From: Pseudomonas haemolytica
GTDB taxonomy: Bacteria; Pseudomonadota; Gammaproteobacteria; Pseudomonadales; Pseudomonadaceae
Direction: 5' to 3'
DNA length: 64,000 nt
Assembly: GCF_009659625.1 (NCBI RefSeq)
Contig: NZ_VOIW01000001.1
Coordinates: forward strand, 496,001 to 560,000
Position numbers and translations under genes: made by a program. Of this stretch, positions 27,014 through 35,700 are shown piece by piece (positions within the stretch are counted from its first letter, which is position 1; the number at the start of each line of letters is the position of its first letter). Under the pieces are notes generated by a model. The model ran no database searches and had not been told where the DNA came from. It saw only the letters and a list, made by a program, of their open reading frames with translations.

Positions 27014-28400
27014 CGTATTAGTGGTCGACGACGAGCCCAAGCTCTGTGATTTGCTGACCCAGGCCTTGAGCCAGAACGGCATCCAGGTGTTCAGCGCGGG
27101 CAATGGCCTGCATGCGCTCAAGGTGCTGGGAGATGAGGACATCGACCTGGTCATCAGCGACTGGCGCATGCCGGGCATGGATGGCCCGGCGCTGCTGGCC
27201 GAGATCAAGCTGCGCTACCCACAGGTGCCGGTGATCGTGATGACCGCCTACAGCACGGTGAAAAATGCCGTGCACTCGATGCGCAACGGCGCCTATGACT
27301 ACATCGCCAAGCCGTTCGATATCGACGAGTTGGATATCACTGTGGCCAAGGCCCTGCAATTTCGCGACATCATGCGCGATAACGCACGCATGCGCGCCGA
27401 GCTGGACGAGCATGCGCAGTTCGACAGCCTGGTGGGCGACAGCCCGGCGTTTCGCAAGGTGCTGCAGGCCGTGGATTCGGTACGTGACAGTAGCGCCACC
27501 ATCCTGCTGACTGGCGAAAGCGGTACCGGCAAGGAAATGGTCGCCCGCGCCATCCACAAGCATGGCAGCCGCGCCGACAAACCCTTCGTGGCGGTCAATT
27601 GTGCGGCGATTCCCGAAGGCTTGCTGGAAAGCGAGATGTTCGGCCATCGCAAAGGCGCCTTCACCGGCGCCGTGGCCGACCGGGTAGGGCGCTTCATGCA
27701 GGCCGACAAGGGCACTTTGTTTCTCGACGAAGTCGGGGATATGCCCCTGGCGTTGCAGGCCAAGATTTTGCGTGCCTTGCAAGAGCGGGTGATCGAGCCG
27801 GTGGGCGACCCTCGGGAGCGCAAGGTCGACGTGCGAGTGATCGCCGCCACCAACAAGAACCTGCTGGACGCGGTGGCCAACAAAGAGTTTCGCGAAGACC
27901 TGTACTACCGCCTCAACGTCTTCCCGATTCCGCTGCCGGCCCTGCGCGAGCGTGTGGAAGATATCGCCCCCCTGGCCCGACACTTCGCCCAGACCTTGAG
28001 CGCCACCGCCGGCAAGCGCATCACCGGCTTCAGCCCCGAGGCGCTGCAGGCCATGGCGGCGTATCACTGGCCGGGCAATATCCGCGAGCTGCAGAACTGT
28101 GTGGAGCGCGCGACCATCGTGGCGGCCTCGCCTGTGATCGAGGATATTGATTTGCCGGGGTATCTGTTTGCTTCCAGGCCTGCCGAGGCTGGCGTGACGG
28201 CGATTCTCAGCGAAGGCCCGGGCGTGCCACAAGACCTGGATGCGGCGTTGGCGGAAGTGGAGAAAGCCTACATCCTCGCGGCGTTGCAAGAGAGCAATGG
28301 CGTGCAGGCCGCGGCGGCACAGCGCATCGGGATTTCCGAGAGGAGCTTCTGGTATCGCCTGAAGAAGCTGGGCATCCAAGTCGACAAAATAGTCCGCTGA
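27003..28400 (+). CDS. Sigma-54-dependent response regulator (NtrC family)
   Basis: 465 aa. REC domain with Asp53 (ISDWRMPGMDG) and Lys103; AAA+ domain about 140-375 with Walker A GESGTGKE, the sigma-54-contacting GAFTGA (GHRKGAFTGA), Walker B LFLDEVGD and arginine fingers; C-terminal Fis-type helix-turn-helix (AAAQRIGISERSFWYRLKK). It is the last gene of the operon that opens with the HAD phosphatase, and the sigma-54 promoter and palindrome before that operon are the obvious targets. It ends 12 bp from the convergent glpM, without a terminator in between. Confidence 0.95.
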   Translation: MTHNVLVVDDEPKLCDLLTQALSQNGIQVFSAGNGLHALKVLGDEDIDLVISDWRMPGMDGPALLAEIKLRYPQVPVIVMTAYSTVKNAVHSMRNGAYDYIAKPFDIDELDITVAKALQFRDIMRDNARMRAELDEHAQFDSLVGDSPAFRKVLQAVDSVRDSSATILLTGESGTGKEMVARAIHKHGSRADKPFVAVNCAAIPEGLLESEMFGHRKGAFTGAVADRVGRFMQADKGTLFLDEVGDMPLALQAKILRALQERVIEPVGDPRERKVDVRVIAATNKNLLDAVANKEFREDLYYRLNVFPIPLPALRERVEDIAPLARHFAQTLSATAGKRITGFSPEALQAMAAYHWPGNIRELQNCVERATIVAASPVIEDIDLPGYLFASRPAEAGVTAILSEGPGVPQDLDAALAEVEKAYILAALQESNGVQAAAAQRIGISERSFWYRLKKLGIQVDKIVR

Positions 28401-28412
28401 TGCCGAGTTGAG

Positions 28413-28751
28413 TCAGGAGTGGAGGCGAACCCAGATGCTGACTAGGATCGAGGCGGCCATCAACCAGGCCACGGCGGCCACTGCCAGTGACGCTTCGAGC
28501 CGCATCCGATCCACCATCACATACAAGGTTGCCAGGTACACAAAATACGGAATGATCGACCACATCCCAAACACGATGGTGGTCTTCAAATCCTCCACCG
28601 AACGGCCTTTACCGACGATGTAATGGGCAATCAGCGCAAAGGTCGGAAACAGCGGCACCAGCCCCGCGATGTAATAGTTCTTGGTCTTGGCCAGCGCCGC
28701 CAGGATCAGCACCACCGCCGCGCCCAGGGCGGCCTTCAGAAAAAGATCCAT
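28413..28751 (-). CDS. glpM: GlpM family membrane protein
   Basis: 112 aa with four hydrophobic segments (about 5-24, 28-48, 58-80, 88-108). Matches GlpM, a membrane protein first tied to alginate production and glycerol genes in P. aeruginosa (KTKNYYIAGLVPLFPTFALI). Start ATG shares its first base with the TGA of aauR, so it is cotranscribed at the end of the aauSR operon. Its molecular function is not known. Confidence 0.85.
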   Translation of the reverse strand: MDLFLKAALGAAVVLILAALAKTKNYYIAGLVPLFPTFALIAHYIVGKGRSVEDLKTTIVFGMWSIIPYFVYLATLYVMVDRMRLEASLAVAAVAWLMAASILVSIWVRLHS

Positions 28752-30100
28752 CAGTGACTCAACCCGTATTTTTTGACCTTGTCGAACAGGGTGGTTTTGG
28801 CCATCCCCAGTTCCTGGCTGGCCTGGGTCAGGTTGCCGCCGCTGCGTTGCAGAGCGTCAACCAGCAGGTTGCGCTCGAAGGCTTCCACGGCTTCGGTAAA
28901 GGCCTGGCCATGGTTGCCGCTGCTCGCGCCGCTTTTCTTGAAGGCGGGCAAGCCCAGGGCGAAGCGTTCGGCGACGTTGCGCAGTTCCCGCACGTTACCC
29001 GGCCAGTCGTGGCTCATCAGGCTCGACAAGGTCTGGTTGTCGAGGTCCGGGACGCTGCGGTCGAAGCGCAGTGACGATTGCTGCAGGAAGTGTTCGAACA
29101 GCTGCAGGATGTCTTCACGCCGTTCGCGCAGCGGTGGCAGTTCCAGGGTCACCACGTTGAGGCGGTAGTAGAGGTCGCTGCGGAACTGGCTGGCGCGGCT
29201 CAGTTCGTCGAGGTCGGACTTGGTGGCGGCGATCACCCGGCAATCCACCGCCACGCTCTGGTTCGAGCCCAGGCGTTCCAGGGTGCGTTCCTGCAGCACT
29301 CGCAGCAGCTTGATCTGCAGGTTGATCGGCATGCTTTCCACTTCATCGAGGAACAGCGTGCCTTCGTGGGCATGCTCGATCTTGCCGATGCGGCGTTTGC
29401 CTGCACCGGTAAAGGCGTTGGCTTCGTGGCCGAAAATTTCGCTTTCGAACAGGTTCTCCGGCAGGCCCCCGCAGTTCAAGGCGACGAACTGGTGGGAATG
29501 ACGCCGGCTGAAATCATGCAGGCAGCGCGCGACCAGTTCCTTGCCGGTGCCGGTCTCGCCTTCGATCAGCACGTTGGCCGACGTGTCGGCGACGTTGGCG
29601 ATCAGTTCGCGCAGGTTTTGCATCGCTGGCGAGCGGCCGATGATGCGGCCTTCCAACGAGTCACGCTCGGCCAGTTGGCGACGTAGCGACCAGACTTCCC
29701 GCGCCAGCCCGCGTTGCTCCAGGGCGCGGCGCGCCACGTCCACCAGGCGTTCGGGGGAAAAGGGTTTCTCCATGAAATCGTAGGCGCCGTTGCGCATGGC
29801 GCCGACGGCCATAGAGATATCGCCGTGCCCGGTGATCAGCACCACCGGCAGGCTTTTATCCATCGCCTTGAGGCGGGTGAGCAGCTCAAGGCCGTCGATG
29901 CCCGGCAGGCGAATGTCGCTGATAACAATCCCGGCAAAGTTCTCGCCGATACGCTTGAGCGCTTCTTCGGCACTGCCCACGCCGACACTGGGTATGTCTT
30001 CCAGCGCCAGGGCTTGCTGGCAGCCGAGCAGTACATGGGGGTCGTCTTCGACGATCAGCACGGTGAGGTCGTCGTTCGGGGCTGTAGTGTCTGTATTCAT
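28751..30100 (-). CDS. aauR: AauR, sigma-54-dependent response regulator for acidic amino acid uptake
   Basis: 449 aa, DctD/NtrC family. REC with Asp62 (ISDIRLPGIDG); AAA+ with Walker A GETGTGKE and Walker B LFLDEVES; Fis-type HTH at the end (ASQELGMAKTTLFDKVKKYG). The sigma-54 loop reads NAFTGA rather than GAFTGA (GHEANAFTGA). The neighbourhood (aauS, aatPMQJ) is that of AauR, which activates Asp/Glu uptake genes in P. putida and P. aeruginosa. Two AauR-type sites lie upstream of aatJ. Start overlaps the aauS stop (ATGA). Confidence 0.93.
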   Translation of the reverse strand: MNTDTTAPNDDLTVLIVEDDPHVLLGCQQALALEDIPSVGVGSAEEALKRIGENFAGIVISDIRLPGIDGLELLTRLKAMDKSLPVVLITGHGDISMAVGAMRNGAYDFMEKPFSPERLVDVARRALEQRGLAREVWSLRRQLAERDSLEGRIIGRSPAMQNLRELIANVADTSANVLIEGETGTGKELVARCLHDFSRRHSHQFVALNCGGLPENLFESEIFGHEANAFTGAGKRRIGKIEHAHEGTLFLDEVESMPINLQIKLLRVLQERTLERLGSNQSVAVDCRVIAATKSDLDELSRASQFRSDLYYRLNVVTLELPPLRERREDILQLFEHFLQQSSLRFDRSVPDLDNQTLSSLMSHDWPGNVRELRNVAERFALGLPAFKKSGASSGNHGQAFTEAVEAFERNLLVDALQRSGGNLTQASQELGMAKTTLFDKVKKYGLSH

Positions 30101-31998
30101 GTCGACTCAGTGTGTTGAGCGCCCACCAGCGGCAGGCTCAGGACAAAGGCAGTACCACCACCGGCCGGGTGTTCCACGGCGAGGTTGCCGCCGGTTGCCG
30201 CCGCGAGGCTGGCCGACAGCGTCAGGCCCAGGCCCAGGCCCTGCTCGCCAGGCTTGGTGGTGAAAAATGGTTCGAACAAATGCTTGCGCGTCTCGAGGTC
30301 GATGCCATGGCCGTTGTCGCGTACGCGCAAGCGGTATTTGCCGTCGCTGACCTGGCCTTCCAGCCACAGTTGCGGTGCCGACTGTGCTTGCATCGCATCG
30401 AGGGCGTTGCTGATCAGGTTCACCAGGATCTGCTCCAGGCGTGTCTGGTCGATCTGCAATTGAGCGTTGTCGAAGTCACGGTGCAAGGTCAGCGGCAGGC
30501 CGTCCAGGCGCGCACCCAGTACCTGGAATGCGGCGTCGACAGCCTTGCCGAGGTTGGCCTCGCCCTGGTCGTCACCGCGCCGGGCAAAGGAGCGCAGGCT
30601 GGCGGTGATGCGGCCCATGCGGTCGATCAGTTCGTTGATGGTCTTGAGGTTGGTACTGGCGGTGTCCAGGGCGCCTCGCTCAAGGAAGCGCACCGTGTTG
30701 CCCGACAGCGTGCGCAGGGCCGCCAGCGGTTGGTTCAATTCATGGGCGATGCTGGTGGACATCTGGCCGATGGCCGCGAGCTTGCCGGCCTGGACCAGTT
30801 CGTCCTGGGCGTGGCGCAGGGTTTCTTCGGCCTGGCGTCGTTCGCGGATCTGGCCCTTGAGCCGTTCATTGCTGGCGCGCAGGTCGGCGGTGCGTTCGGC
30901 AATTCGCCGTTCCAGTAGGCTGTTGGCTTCCTGCAAGGCTTCCCGCGCGGCGAGGCGGGTGGCGATGACCTTGCGCCGCTCGTTCCAGGCAATCAGCAAG
31001 AAGGCGACCAGGCCAAAGGCGACGGCCACCAGGATGCCCTGGTTGATCGCGGCGCGGCGCAGGTCGTTGAGCGGGGTGAGCAGGGTGAAACTCCACGGCG
31101 TGTCATTGAGTGGGCGGGTTTGCGCCAGGTAGCTGACGGCGTGTTCGTCGTTGACCACTTCCGTGTTGGCCGGGAAGGTCAGTTTCTCGGTGCCTTCGTT
31201 CAGGCGCTCACGAGCCAGGGGCTCCAGTTCGTTGAGCGTCGCCCAGTAATATTGCAGGCTGTGGGCCAGGCGTTCCTTGGTGTCATCGCTCAGCGGGCGC
31301 ACGGCCTTGAGGCGGCGGGCCGGGTCGCTGGAGAGGATGATGATGCCGTTCTCGTCACTCACGAAGGCTTCGAGGCGGGCGCGCTGCCAGCGTTCTTCAA
31401 GGGCTTCGAGGCGGACCTTGACCACCGCGACGCCGATGATCTTGCCGTGCTCTTCAAGGCCATGGGCCAGGTAGTAACCGGGTTCGCCGTTGGTGCTGCC
31501 AATACCGTAGAAACGGCCGGGCTGACCGCGAACGGCGTTCTGGAAATAGGCGCGAAAGGACAGGTCTTCACCTTGGTAACTGTCCGCATCGCGCCAGTTA
31601 CTGGTGGCCAGCACGCGGCCGGTGGTGTCCATCACGTAGATGGCTCGGCTGCGACTGCGACGGTTCAGGCCTTCGAGGTAGTCGTTGACCGTTTTGCGGG
31701 CTTCCTGGTTCGGGTCGGCCAGCAATCGGGAAACGCTCGACTCCAACTCCAGGAGGCTGGGCAGGTAGGTGTATTTGCTCAGTTCGCTTTCGACAGTGCG
31801 GGCATGCAGCTCCAACTGGCGTTCGCCGTTGTCGCTGAGGGTGCGGATGCCATAGTACTCACTGACCCAGAAGCCGATATAACCCAGGCCGACCATCAGG
31901 GCGATGATCAACGGCGGCAGGAACAGTTGGCGTATCAGACGAGGCTTCACGGCAAGTGATGGCGGCGCGGCGCGATATTGATTGGGGTCGCATTTCAT
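30097..31998 (-). CDS. aauS: AauS, histidine kinase sensing acidic amino acids
   Basis: 633 aa. DctB-like: membrane helix about 22-45 (LFLPPLIIALMVGLGYIGFW), periplasmic double-Cache region with AIYVMDTTGRVLATSNW, second helix about 308-328, coiled coil, DHp domain with H-box STSIAHELNQPLAAL, and ATPase with DNGHGIDLE and GLGLGLTLSASL. No HAMP is seen. The ATG at 31998 is used; a GTG one codon earlier (32001) is also possible, with AAGG upstream of both. It signals to AauR in response to Glu/Asp and relatives. Inner membrane. Confidence 0.93.
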   Translation of the reverse strand: MKCDPNQYRAAPPSLAVKPRLIRQLFLPPLIIALMVGLGYIGFWVSEYYGIRTLSDNGERQLELHARTVESELSKYTYLPSLLELESSVSRLLADPNQEARKTVNDYLEGLNRRSRSRAIYVMDTTGRVLATSNWRDADSYQGEDLSFRAYFQNAVRGQPGRFYGIGSTNGEPGYYLAHGLEEHGKIIGVAVVKVRLEALEERWQRARLEAFVSDENGIIILSSDPARRLKAVRPLSDDTKERLAHSLQYYWATLNELEPLARERLNEGTEKLTFPANTEVVNDEHAVSYLAQTRPLNDTPWSFTLLTPLNDLRRAAINQGILVAVAFGLVAFLLIAWNERRKVIATRLAAREALQEANSLLERRIAERTADLRASNERLKGQIRERRQAEETLRHAQDELVQAGKLAAIGQMSTSIAHELNQPLAALRTLSGNTVRFLERGALDTASTNLKTINELIDRMGRITASLRSFARRGDDQGEANLGKAVDAAFQVLGARLDGLPLTLHRDFDNAQLQIDQTRLEQILVNLISNALDAMQAQSAPQLWLEGQVSDGKYRLRVRDNGHGIDLETRKHLFEPFFTTKPGEQGLGLGLTLSASLAAATGGNLAVEHPAGGGTAFVLSLPLVGAQHTEST

Positions 31999-32041
31999 CA
32001 CAGATGCCTTGGGTCAACCAGAGCTGCCAGCCTGTGCGGGC

Positions 32042-32075
32042 CAATGTGGGAGGAGGCTTGCCCCCTCCCACATTG
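32042..32075. repeat. REP hairpin
   Basis: CAATGTGGGAGG and CCTCCCACATTG form perfect 12-bp arms around a 10-nt loop. It lies between the end of aatP and the start of aauS, both on the minus strand, and may separate the transporter transcript from the regulatory one. Confidence 0.85.
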
Positions 32076-32107
32076 ACCCCGTTTCGGCAATGGGCGCTAT
32101 GTATTGC

Positions 32108-32842
32108 TTAGTGCTGCAGGATTTTCTCAAGGAAGTGCTGCGCACGTTCGGAGCGGGCGCTGATGTCGCCGAAGAACTCTTCCTTAGGGCAGTCTTCGAT
32201 GATCTTGCCGGCGTCCATGAAGATCACGCGGTCGGCCACTTTGCGCGCAAAGCCCATTTCGTGGGTCACGCACATCATGGTCATGCCTTCGTGGGCCAGT
32301 TGCACCATCACGTCGAGCACTTCGTTGACCATTTCCGGGTCCAGCGCCGAGGTCGGTTCGTCGAACAGCATGACGATCGGGTCCATGGCCAGGGCGCGGG
32401 CAATCGCCACACGTTGCTGCTGGCCACCGGAGAGTTGGCCAGGGTGCTTGTGGGCGTGTGCCGACAGGCCCACGCGGTCGAGCAGTTGCAGGCCCTTCTT
32501 GGTGGCTTCTTCCTTGCTGCGGCCCAGCACCTTGATCTGCGCGATGGTCAGGTTTTCGGTGATGGTCAGGTGCGGGAACAGCTCGAAGTGCTGGAACACC
32601 ATGCCCACGCGCGAACGCAGTTTCGGCAGGTTGGTCTTCGGGTCGGCGATGGAGGTGCCATCGACCACAACGTCGCCCTTCTGGAACGGTTCCAGCGCAT
32701 TCACGCACTTGATCAGAGTGGATTTGCCCGAGCCGGACGGCCCGCATACCACGATCACTTCGCCTTTTTTAACCTCGGTGCTGCAATCGGTCAGCACCTG
32801 GAAGTCGCCATACCACTTGTTGATGTTCTTGATAGAGATCAT
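32108..32842 (-). CDS. aatP: AatP, ATPase of the Asp/Glu ABC transporter
   Basis: 244 aa. Polar amino-acid transporter ATPase: Walker [11 protein letters not shown]-loop [11 protein letters not shown], signature LSGGQQQR, Walker [14 protein letters not shown] and switch His in [12 protein letters not shown]. It energises AatQM. Its ATG overlaps the stop of aatM by 4 bp (ATGA). Last gene of aatJQMP. Confidence 0.96.
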   Translation of the reverse strand: MISIKNINKWYGDFQVLTDCSTEVKKGEVIVVCGPSGSGKSTLIKCVNALEPFQKGDVVVDGTSIADPKTNLPKLRSRVGMVFQHFELFPHLTITENLTIAQIKVLGRSKEEATKKGLQLLDRVGLSAHAHKHPGQLSGGQQQRVAIARALAMDPIVMLFDEPTSALDPEMVNEVLDVMVQLAHEGMTMMCVTHEMGFARKVADRVIFMDAGKIIEDCPKEEFFGDISARSERAQHFLEKILQH

Positions 32843-33510
32843 ACGGCAAACCTTTTTTGCAGACGCTTGACCAGCAGCGAGGCGGAAAAGCTGATGATGA
32901 AGTAGACGACACCGGCAAAGATCAGGAACTCATTGGAGCGGCCGATGATGTCGCCGTTGGAGCGGGCGGAGTTGAGGAAGTCCACCAGGCCCACGGTGTA
33001 GACCAGCGAAGTGTCCTGGAACAGGATGATCGACTGTTGCAGCAGCAACGGCGTCATCTTGCGGAACGCCTGGGGCAGGATGATCAGGCGCATGGTCTGG
33101 CCGTAGGTCATGCCCATGGCTTGTGCTGCGGCCATCTGGCCCTTGGGGATCGACTGTACGCCGGCCCGCACGATTTCGCAGAAGTACGCGGCCTCGAACA
33201 TCATGAACGCCACGACGCAGGAGGTGAACGCGCCGATCGGTGTGTCTTCGCCGGTGATCCAGCGCAGCACGAACGGCACCGCCAGGTAGAACCAGGTGAT
33301 CACCAGCAGCAGCGGGATCGAGCGGAAGTAGTTCACGTAGGCGCCAGCCACGCGGGACAGCAGTTTGTTGGACGACAGGCGCATGAGCGCCAGGACGGTG
33401 CCCAGCGCGATACCGCCAACCACACCCATGACCATCAACTGCAAGGTCATGACCATGCCGTTCCACAGGCCCGGGATAGCGGGGATGATGCCGCTGAAAT
33501 CGAAGTCCAT
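32839..33510 (-). CDS. aatM: AatM, permease of the Asp/Glu ABC transporter
   Basis: 223 aa, five membrane helices, with the EAA loop ([20 protein letters not shown]) that docks on AatP. GltK-like member of the His/Glu/Gln permease family. Its ATG shares one base with the TAA of aatQ (TAATG), so it is translationally coupled. Inner membrane partner of AatQ. Confidence 0.95.
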   Translation of the reverse strand: MDFDFSGIIPAIPGLWNGMVMTLQLMVMGVVGGIALGTVLALMRLSSNKLLSRVAGAYVNYFRSIPLLLVITWFYLAVPFVLRWITGEDTPIGAFTSCVVAFMMFEAAYFCEIVRAGVQSIPKGQMAAAQAMGMTYGQTMRLIILPQAFRKMTPLLLQQSIILFQDTSLVYTVGLVDFLNSARSNGDIIGRSNEFLIFAGVVYFIISFSASLLVKRLQKRFAV

Positions 33511-34256
33511 TATTTACCCCCCACGGAGATCAGGCCGGGCACCGCGACTTTCTTCTCCACTACGCGCATCAGCAACATCAGGCTCATGTTCAGGGTGAAG
33601 TAGATCAGCGTGGCCAAGGTGAAGGCTTCGAACAGGTTGGCCGAAAACTCGGCGGTCTGCTTGGTTTGCGCCAGCAGTTCCATCAAGCCGATCAAGGACG
33701 CCACGGAGGAGTTCTTGAACACGTTGAGGAATTCCGAGGTAAGCGGCGGAATGATGATGCGATAAGCCTGGGGCAGCAGCACGTTCCAGTAGATCTGCGG
33801 CAGCTTGAAACCCATGGCGCGTGCAGCGGATTCCTGGCCACGGGGCAGCGCCTGGATGCCGGTACGCACTTGTTCACACACACGGGCGGCGGTGAACAGG
33901 CCCAGGCACACCACCACGCTCAGGTAGGCCGAGGTGGTCGGGTTCAGGTCCTGTTTGTACCAGTCCTGCAGGTTCTGCGGCAGCATGTCGGGTACAAGGA
34001 AGTACCAGATAAACAGCTGAACCAGCAGCGGCACGTTACGAAACAGTTCCACGTAGCAGGTCGCGATGCCCGATACGATGCGGTTTGGCACGGTGCGCAT
34101 GACCCCCAGAATGGAGCCCAGCAGCAAGGCGATGATCCATGCCACGACAGCGATGGCAATGGTCCAGCCCAGGCCGGCGATGTACCAGTCGAGATAAGTC
34201 TCGCTGCCCACGCCGGTGGACTTGAAGAACACGCCCCAGTCCCAGTTGTAATTCAT
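33510..34256 (-). CDS. aatQ: AatQ, permease of the Asp/Glu ABC transporter
   Basis: 248 aa from the ATG at 34256, which has GAGGGGAG upstream; a 35-codon extension in frame lacks a ribosome site. GltJ-like permease with about five helices and the EAA loop VRTGIQALPRGQESAARAMG. Forms the membrane channel with AatM. A stable hairpin (34406-34431) separates it from aatJ. Confidence 0.95.
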   Translation of the reverse strand: MNYNWDWGVFFKSTGVGSETYLDWYIAGLGWTIAIAVVAWIIALLLGSILGVMRTVPNRIVSGIATCYVELFRNVPLLVQLFIWYFLVPDMLPQNLQDWYKQDLNPTTSAYLSVVVCLGLFTAARVCEQVRTGIQALPRGQESAARAMGFKLPQIYWNVLLPQAYRIIIPPLTSEFLNVFKNSSVASLIGLMELLAQTKQTAEFSANLFEAFTLATLIYFTLNMSLMLLMRVVEKKVAVPGLISVGGK

Positions 34257-34405
34257 TAGGGTCTCCCCTCGAGATCGATCGATATACAAGCACCCGCTTG
34301 GGGAAGATCCTTTCCCGCCTGACAATGAATGCCAGGCACACGCGATCGGCTCGAAAATCACCAGGTCGAGTGTTCCAAATTAAAGCCAGCAGGTAGTAAC
34401 AGATG

Positions 34406-34431
34406 CCTGAGGGAGGGTTGGCTCCCTCAGG
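34406..34431 (-). promoter_or_regulatory. Intercistronic hairpin between aatJ and aatQ
   Basis: CCTGAGGGAG and CTCCCTCAGG form perfect 10-bp arms around a 6-nt loop. No T-run follows on the minus strand, so it should not stop all transcription. It probably protects the aatJ message, giving more binding protein than permease. Confidence 0.7.
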
Positions 34432-34449
34432 AATAAGCTTAGTCAGGTA

Positions 34450-35376
34450 TTAGATTTTTACGTCAGGCGCTGGTTTGTCGCTTGGGGTAGCGATCAGCTC
34501 CTTGACCTTGTCGCTCATCGGGAAGTTCAGGTTCAGGCCTTTAGGTGGAATCGGGCTTTCGAACCACTTGCTGTAGATCTTGTTGATCTCGCCGGACTTG
34601 TACAGGGCGACAATGGCGTCATCCACGGCTTTCTTGAAGTCAGGATCGCCTTTGCGAACCATGCATGCGTAGGCTTCAAAGGACTGCGGAGTACCGGTAA
34701 TGACCCAGTCGTCCGGCTTCTTGGCCTTGGCTTCTTCACCGGCCAGCAGCGCGTCATCCATCATGAACGCGACAGCGCGGCCGCTCTCGAGCATCTGGAA
34801 GGATTCGCCGTGGTCTTTGGCGGAGATGACGTTCATGCCCATCTGCTTGTCGGCGTTCATCGCCTTGATGATGCGCTCGGACGTGGTGCCAGCGGTGGTC
34901 ACGACGTTTTTGCCTTTCAGGTCGGCAAAGTCAACGTAGGACGGCTTGCCATCCTTGTCTTTCTTGACCAGCAGGCGGGTGCCGATTTCGAAGATGTTGA
35001 CGGTGAAGTCGACTTGCTGGGCGCGTTCGGCGTTGTTGGTGGTGGAGCCGCACTCCAGATCCGCGGTGCCGTTCTGGATCAGCGGGATACGGGTTTGCGA
35101 GGTCACCAGGTTGTACTTGGCTTTCAGGTCGGGTTTGTTCAGGTCTTTTTTCAGTTGTTCAACGACGGCCAACTGAATGTCGTGGGAGTAGCCCACGGGT
35201 TTGCCCGAACCATCCGCGATGTAGGAAAACGGAATGGAGCTGTCGCGGTGAGCGAGAGTGATGGTGCCGGAGTCGTTGATTTTCTTCAGTGTGCCGGTGA
35301 GTTCGGCGGCGAAAACTGGAGTGCTGATCAGAGCAGCAGCGATAGCTGCGCCCAGGATATGGGGAACGATACGCAT
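34450..35376 (-). CDS. aatJ: AatJ, periplasmic Asp/Glu-binding protein
   Basis: 308 aa. Signal peptide MRIVPHILGAAIAAALISTPVFA; mature solute-binding protein of family 3 (GltI type) with IPFSYIADGSGKPVGYSHDI and SRIPLIQNGTADLECGSTTN-like ligand-binding regions. The ATG at 35376 has GAGGAAG five nt upstream; an in-frame TTG just before it is less likely. Binds glutamate/aspartate for AatQMP. Expressed from a sigma-54 promoter with AauR sites upstream. An AAAAACAA Crc/Hfq-like stretch lies about 20 nt before the start. Confidence 0.96.
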   Translation of the reverse strand: MRIVPHILGAAIAAALISTPVFAAELTGTLKKINDSGTITLAHRDSSIPFSYIADGSGKPVGYSHDIQLAVVEQLKKDLNKPDLKAKYNLVTSQTRIPLIQNGTADLECGSTTNNAERAQQVDFTVNIFEIGTRLLVKKDKDGKPSYVDFADLKGKNVVTTAGTTSERIIKAMNADKQMGMNVISAKDHGESFQMLESGRAVAFMMDDALLAGEEAKAKKPDDWVITGTPQSFEAYACMVRKGDPDFKKAVDDAIVALYKSGEINKIYSKWFESPIPPKGLNLNFPMSDKVKELIATPSDKPAPDVKI

Positions 35377-35488
35377 CAATACTTCCTCGACATTTGTTTT
35401 TTTTATGAAGCCAGGTGAACGGCTCTCTTGTATAGCGAATGCCCGTGACGGCTCCTAAGGCGCCCCAGGCAATCGTCGAAGAGTGTAG

Positions 35489-35504
35489 AGCATGAGTCGT
35501 GCCA
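35489..35504 (-). promoter_or_regulatory. Sigma-54 promoter of aatJQMP
   Basis: On the minus strand TGGCACGACTCATGCT matches TGGCACG-N4-TTGCW with one mismatch (A for the first T of TTGC). Transcription would start near 35478, giving a leader of about 100 nt. It agrees with AauR, the sigma-54 activator encoded nearby. Confidence 0.75.
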
Positions 35505-35580
35505 TACCGAAAATAAAAGGTTAACTTCATGATTTATATGGAGATTAACTTTGTGTTGCAACAAGGGTTTCAGCGTTTAG

Positions 35581-35594
35581 TCCGGCAAACCGAA
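35581..35594. promoter_or_regulatory. AauR-type site 1 (proximal)
   Basis: TCCGGCAAACCGAA fits the known AauR motif TTCGG-N4-CCGAA with one mismatch. It lies about 83 bp upstream of the -24 element of the aatJ promoter. Confidence 0.7.
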
Positions 35595-35611
35595 TAGGGT
35601 GTGAGCTCGCG

Positions 35612-35625
35612 TTCGGAAAACCGAA
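35612..35625. promoter_or_regulatory. AauR-type site 2 (distal)
   Basis: TTCGGAAAACCGAA is a perfect match to TTCGG-N4-CCGAA. Centre-to-centre distance to site 1 is 31 bp, three helical turns, so two AauR dimers would bind on one face of the DNA. Confidence 0.8.
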
Positions 35626-35651
35626 TACGAGATCGCCTGATCCGCAGGCAT

Positions 35652-35688
35652 AAAAAAGCCCCCGCACCTTTCGGTGCGAGGGCTTTTT
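35652..35688. terminator. Bidirectional terminator after glpD
   Basis: Arms AGCCCCCGCACC and GGTGCGAGGGCT (one mismatch, TTTC loop) with A-run on one side and T-run on the other. It ends glpD transcription on the minus strand and insulates the aatJ control region. Confidence 0.9.
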
Positions 35689-35700
35689 GGGGCTGGGCGA

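Noticed and set aside
32042..32075. Rho-independent terminator of aatP
   Set aside because: The hairpin matches the REP consensus and has no T-run after it.
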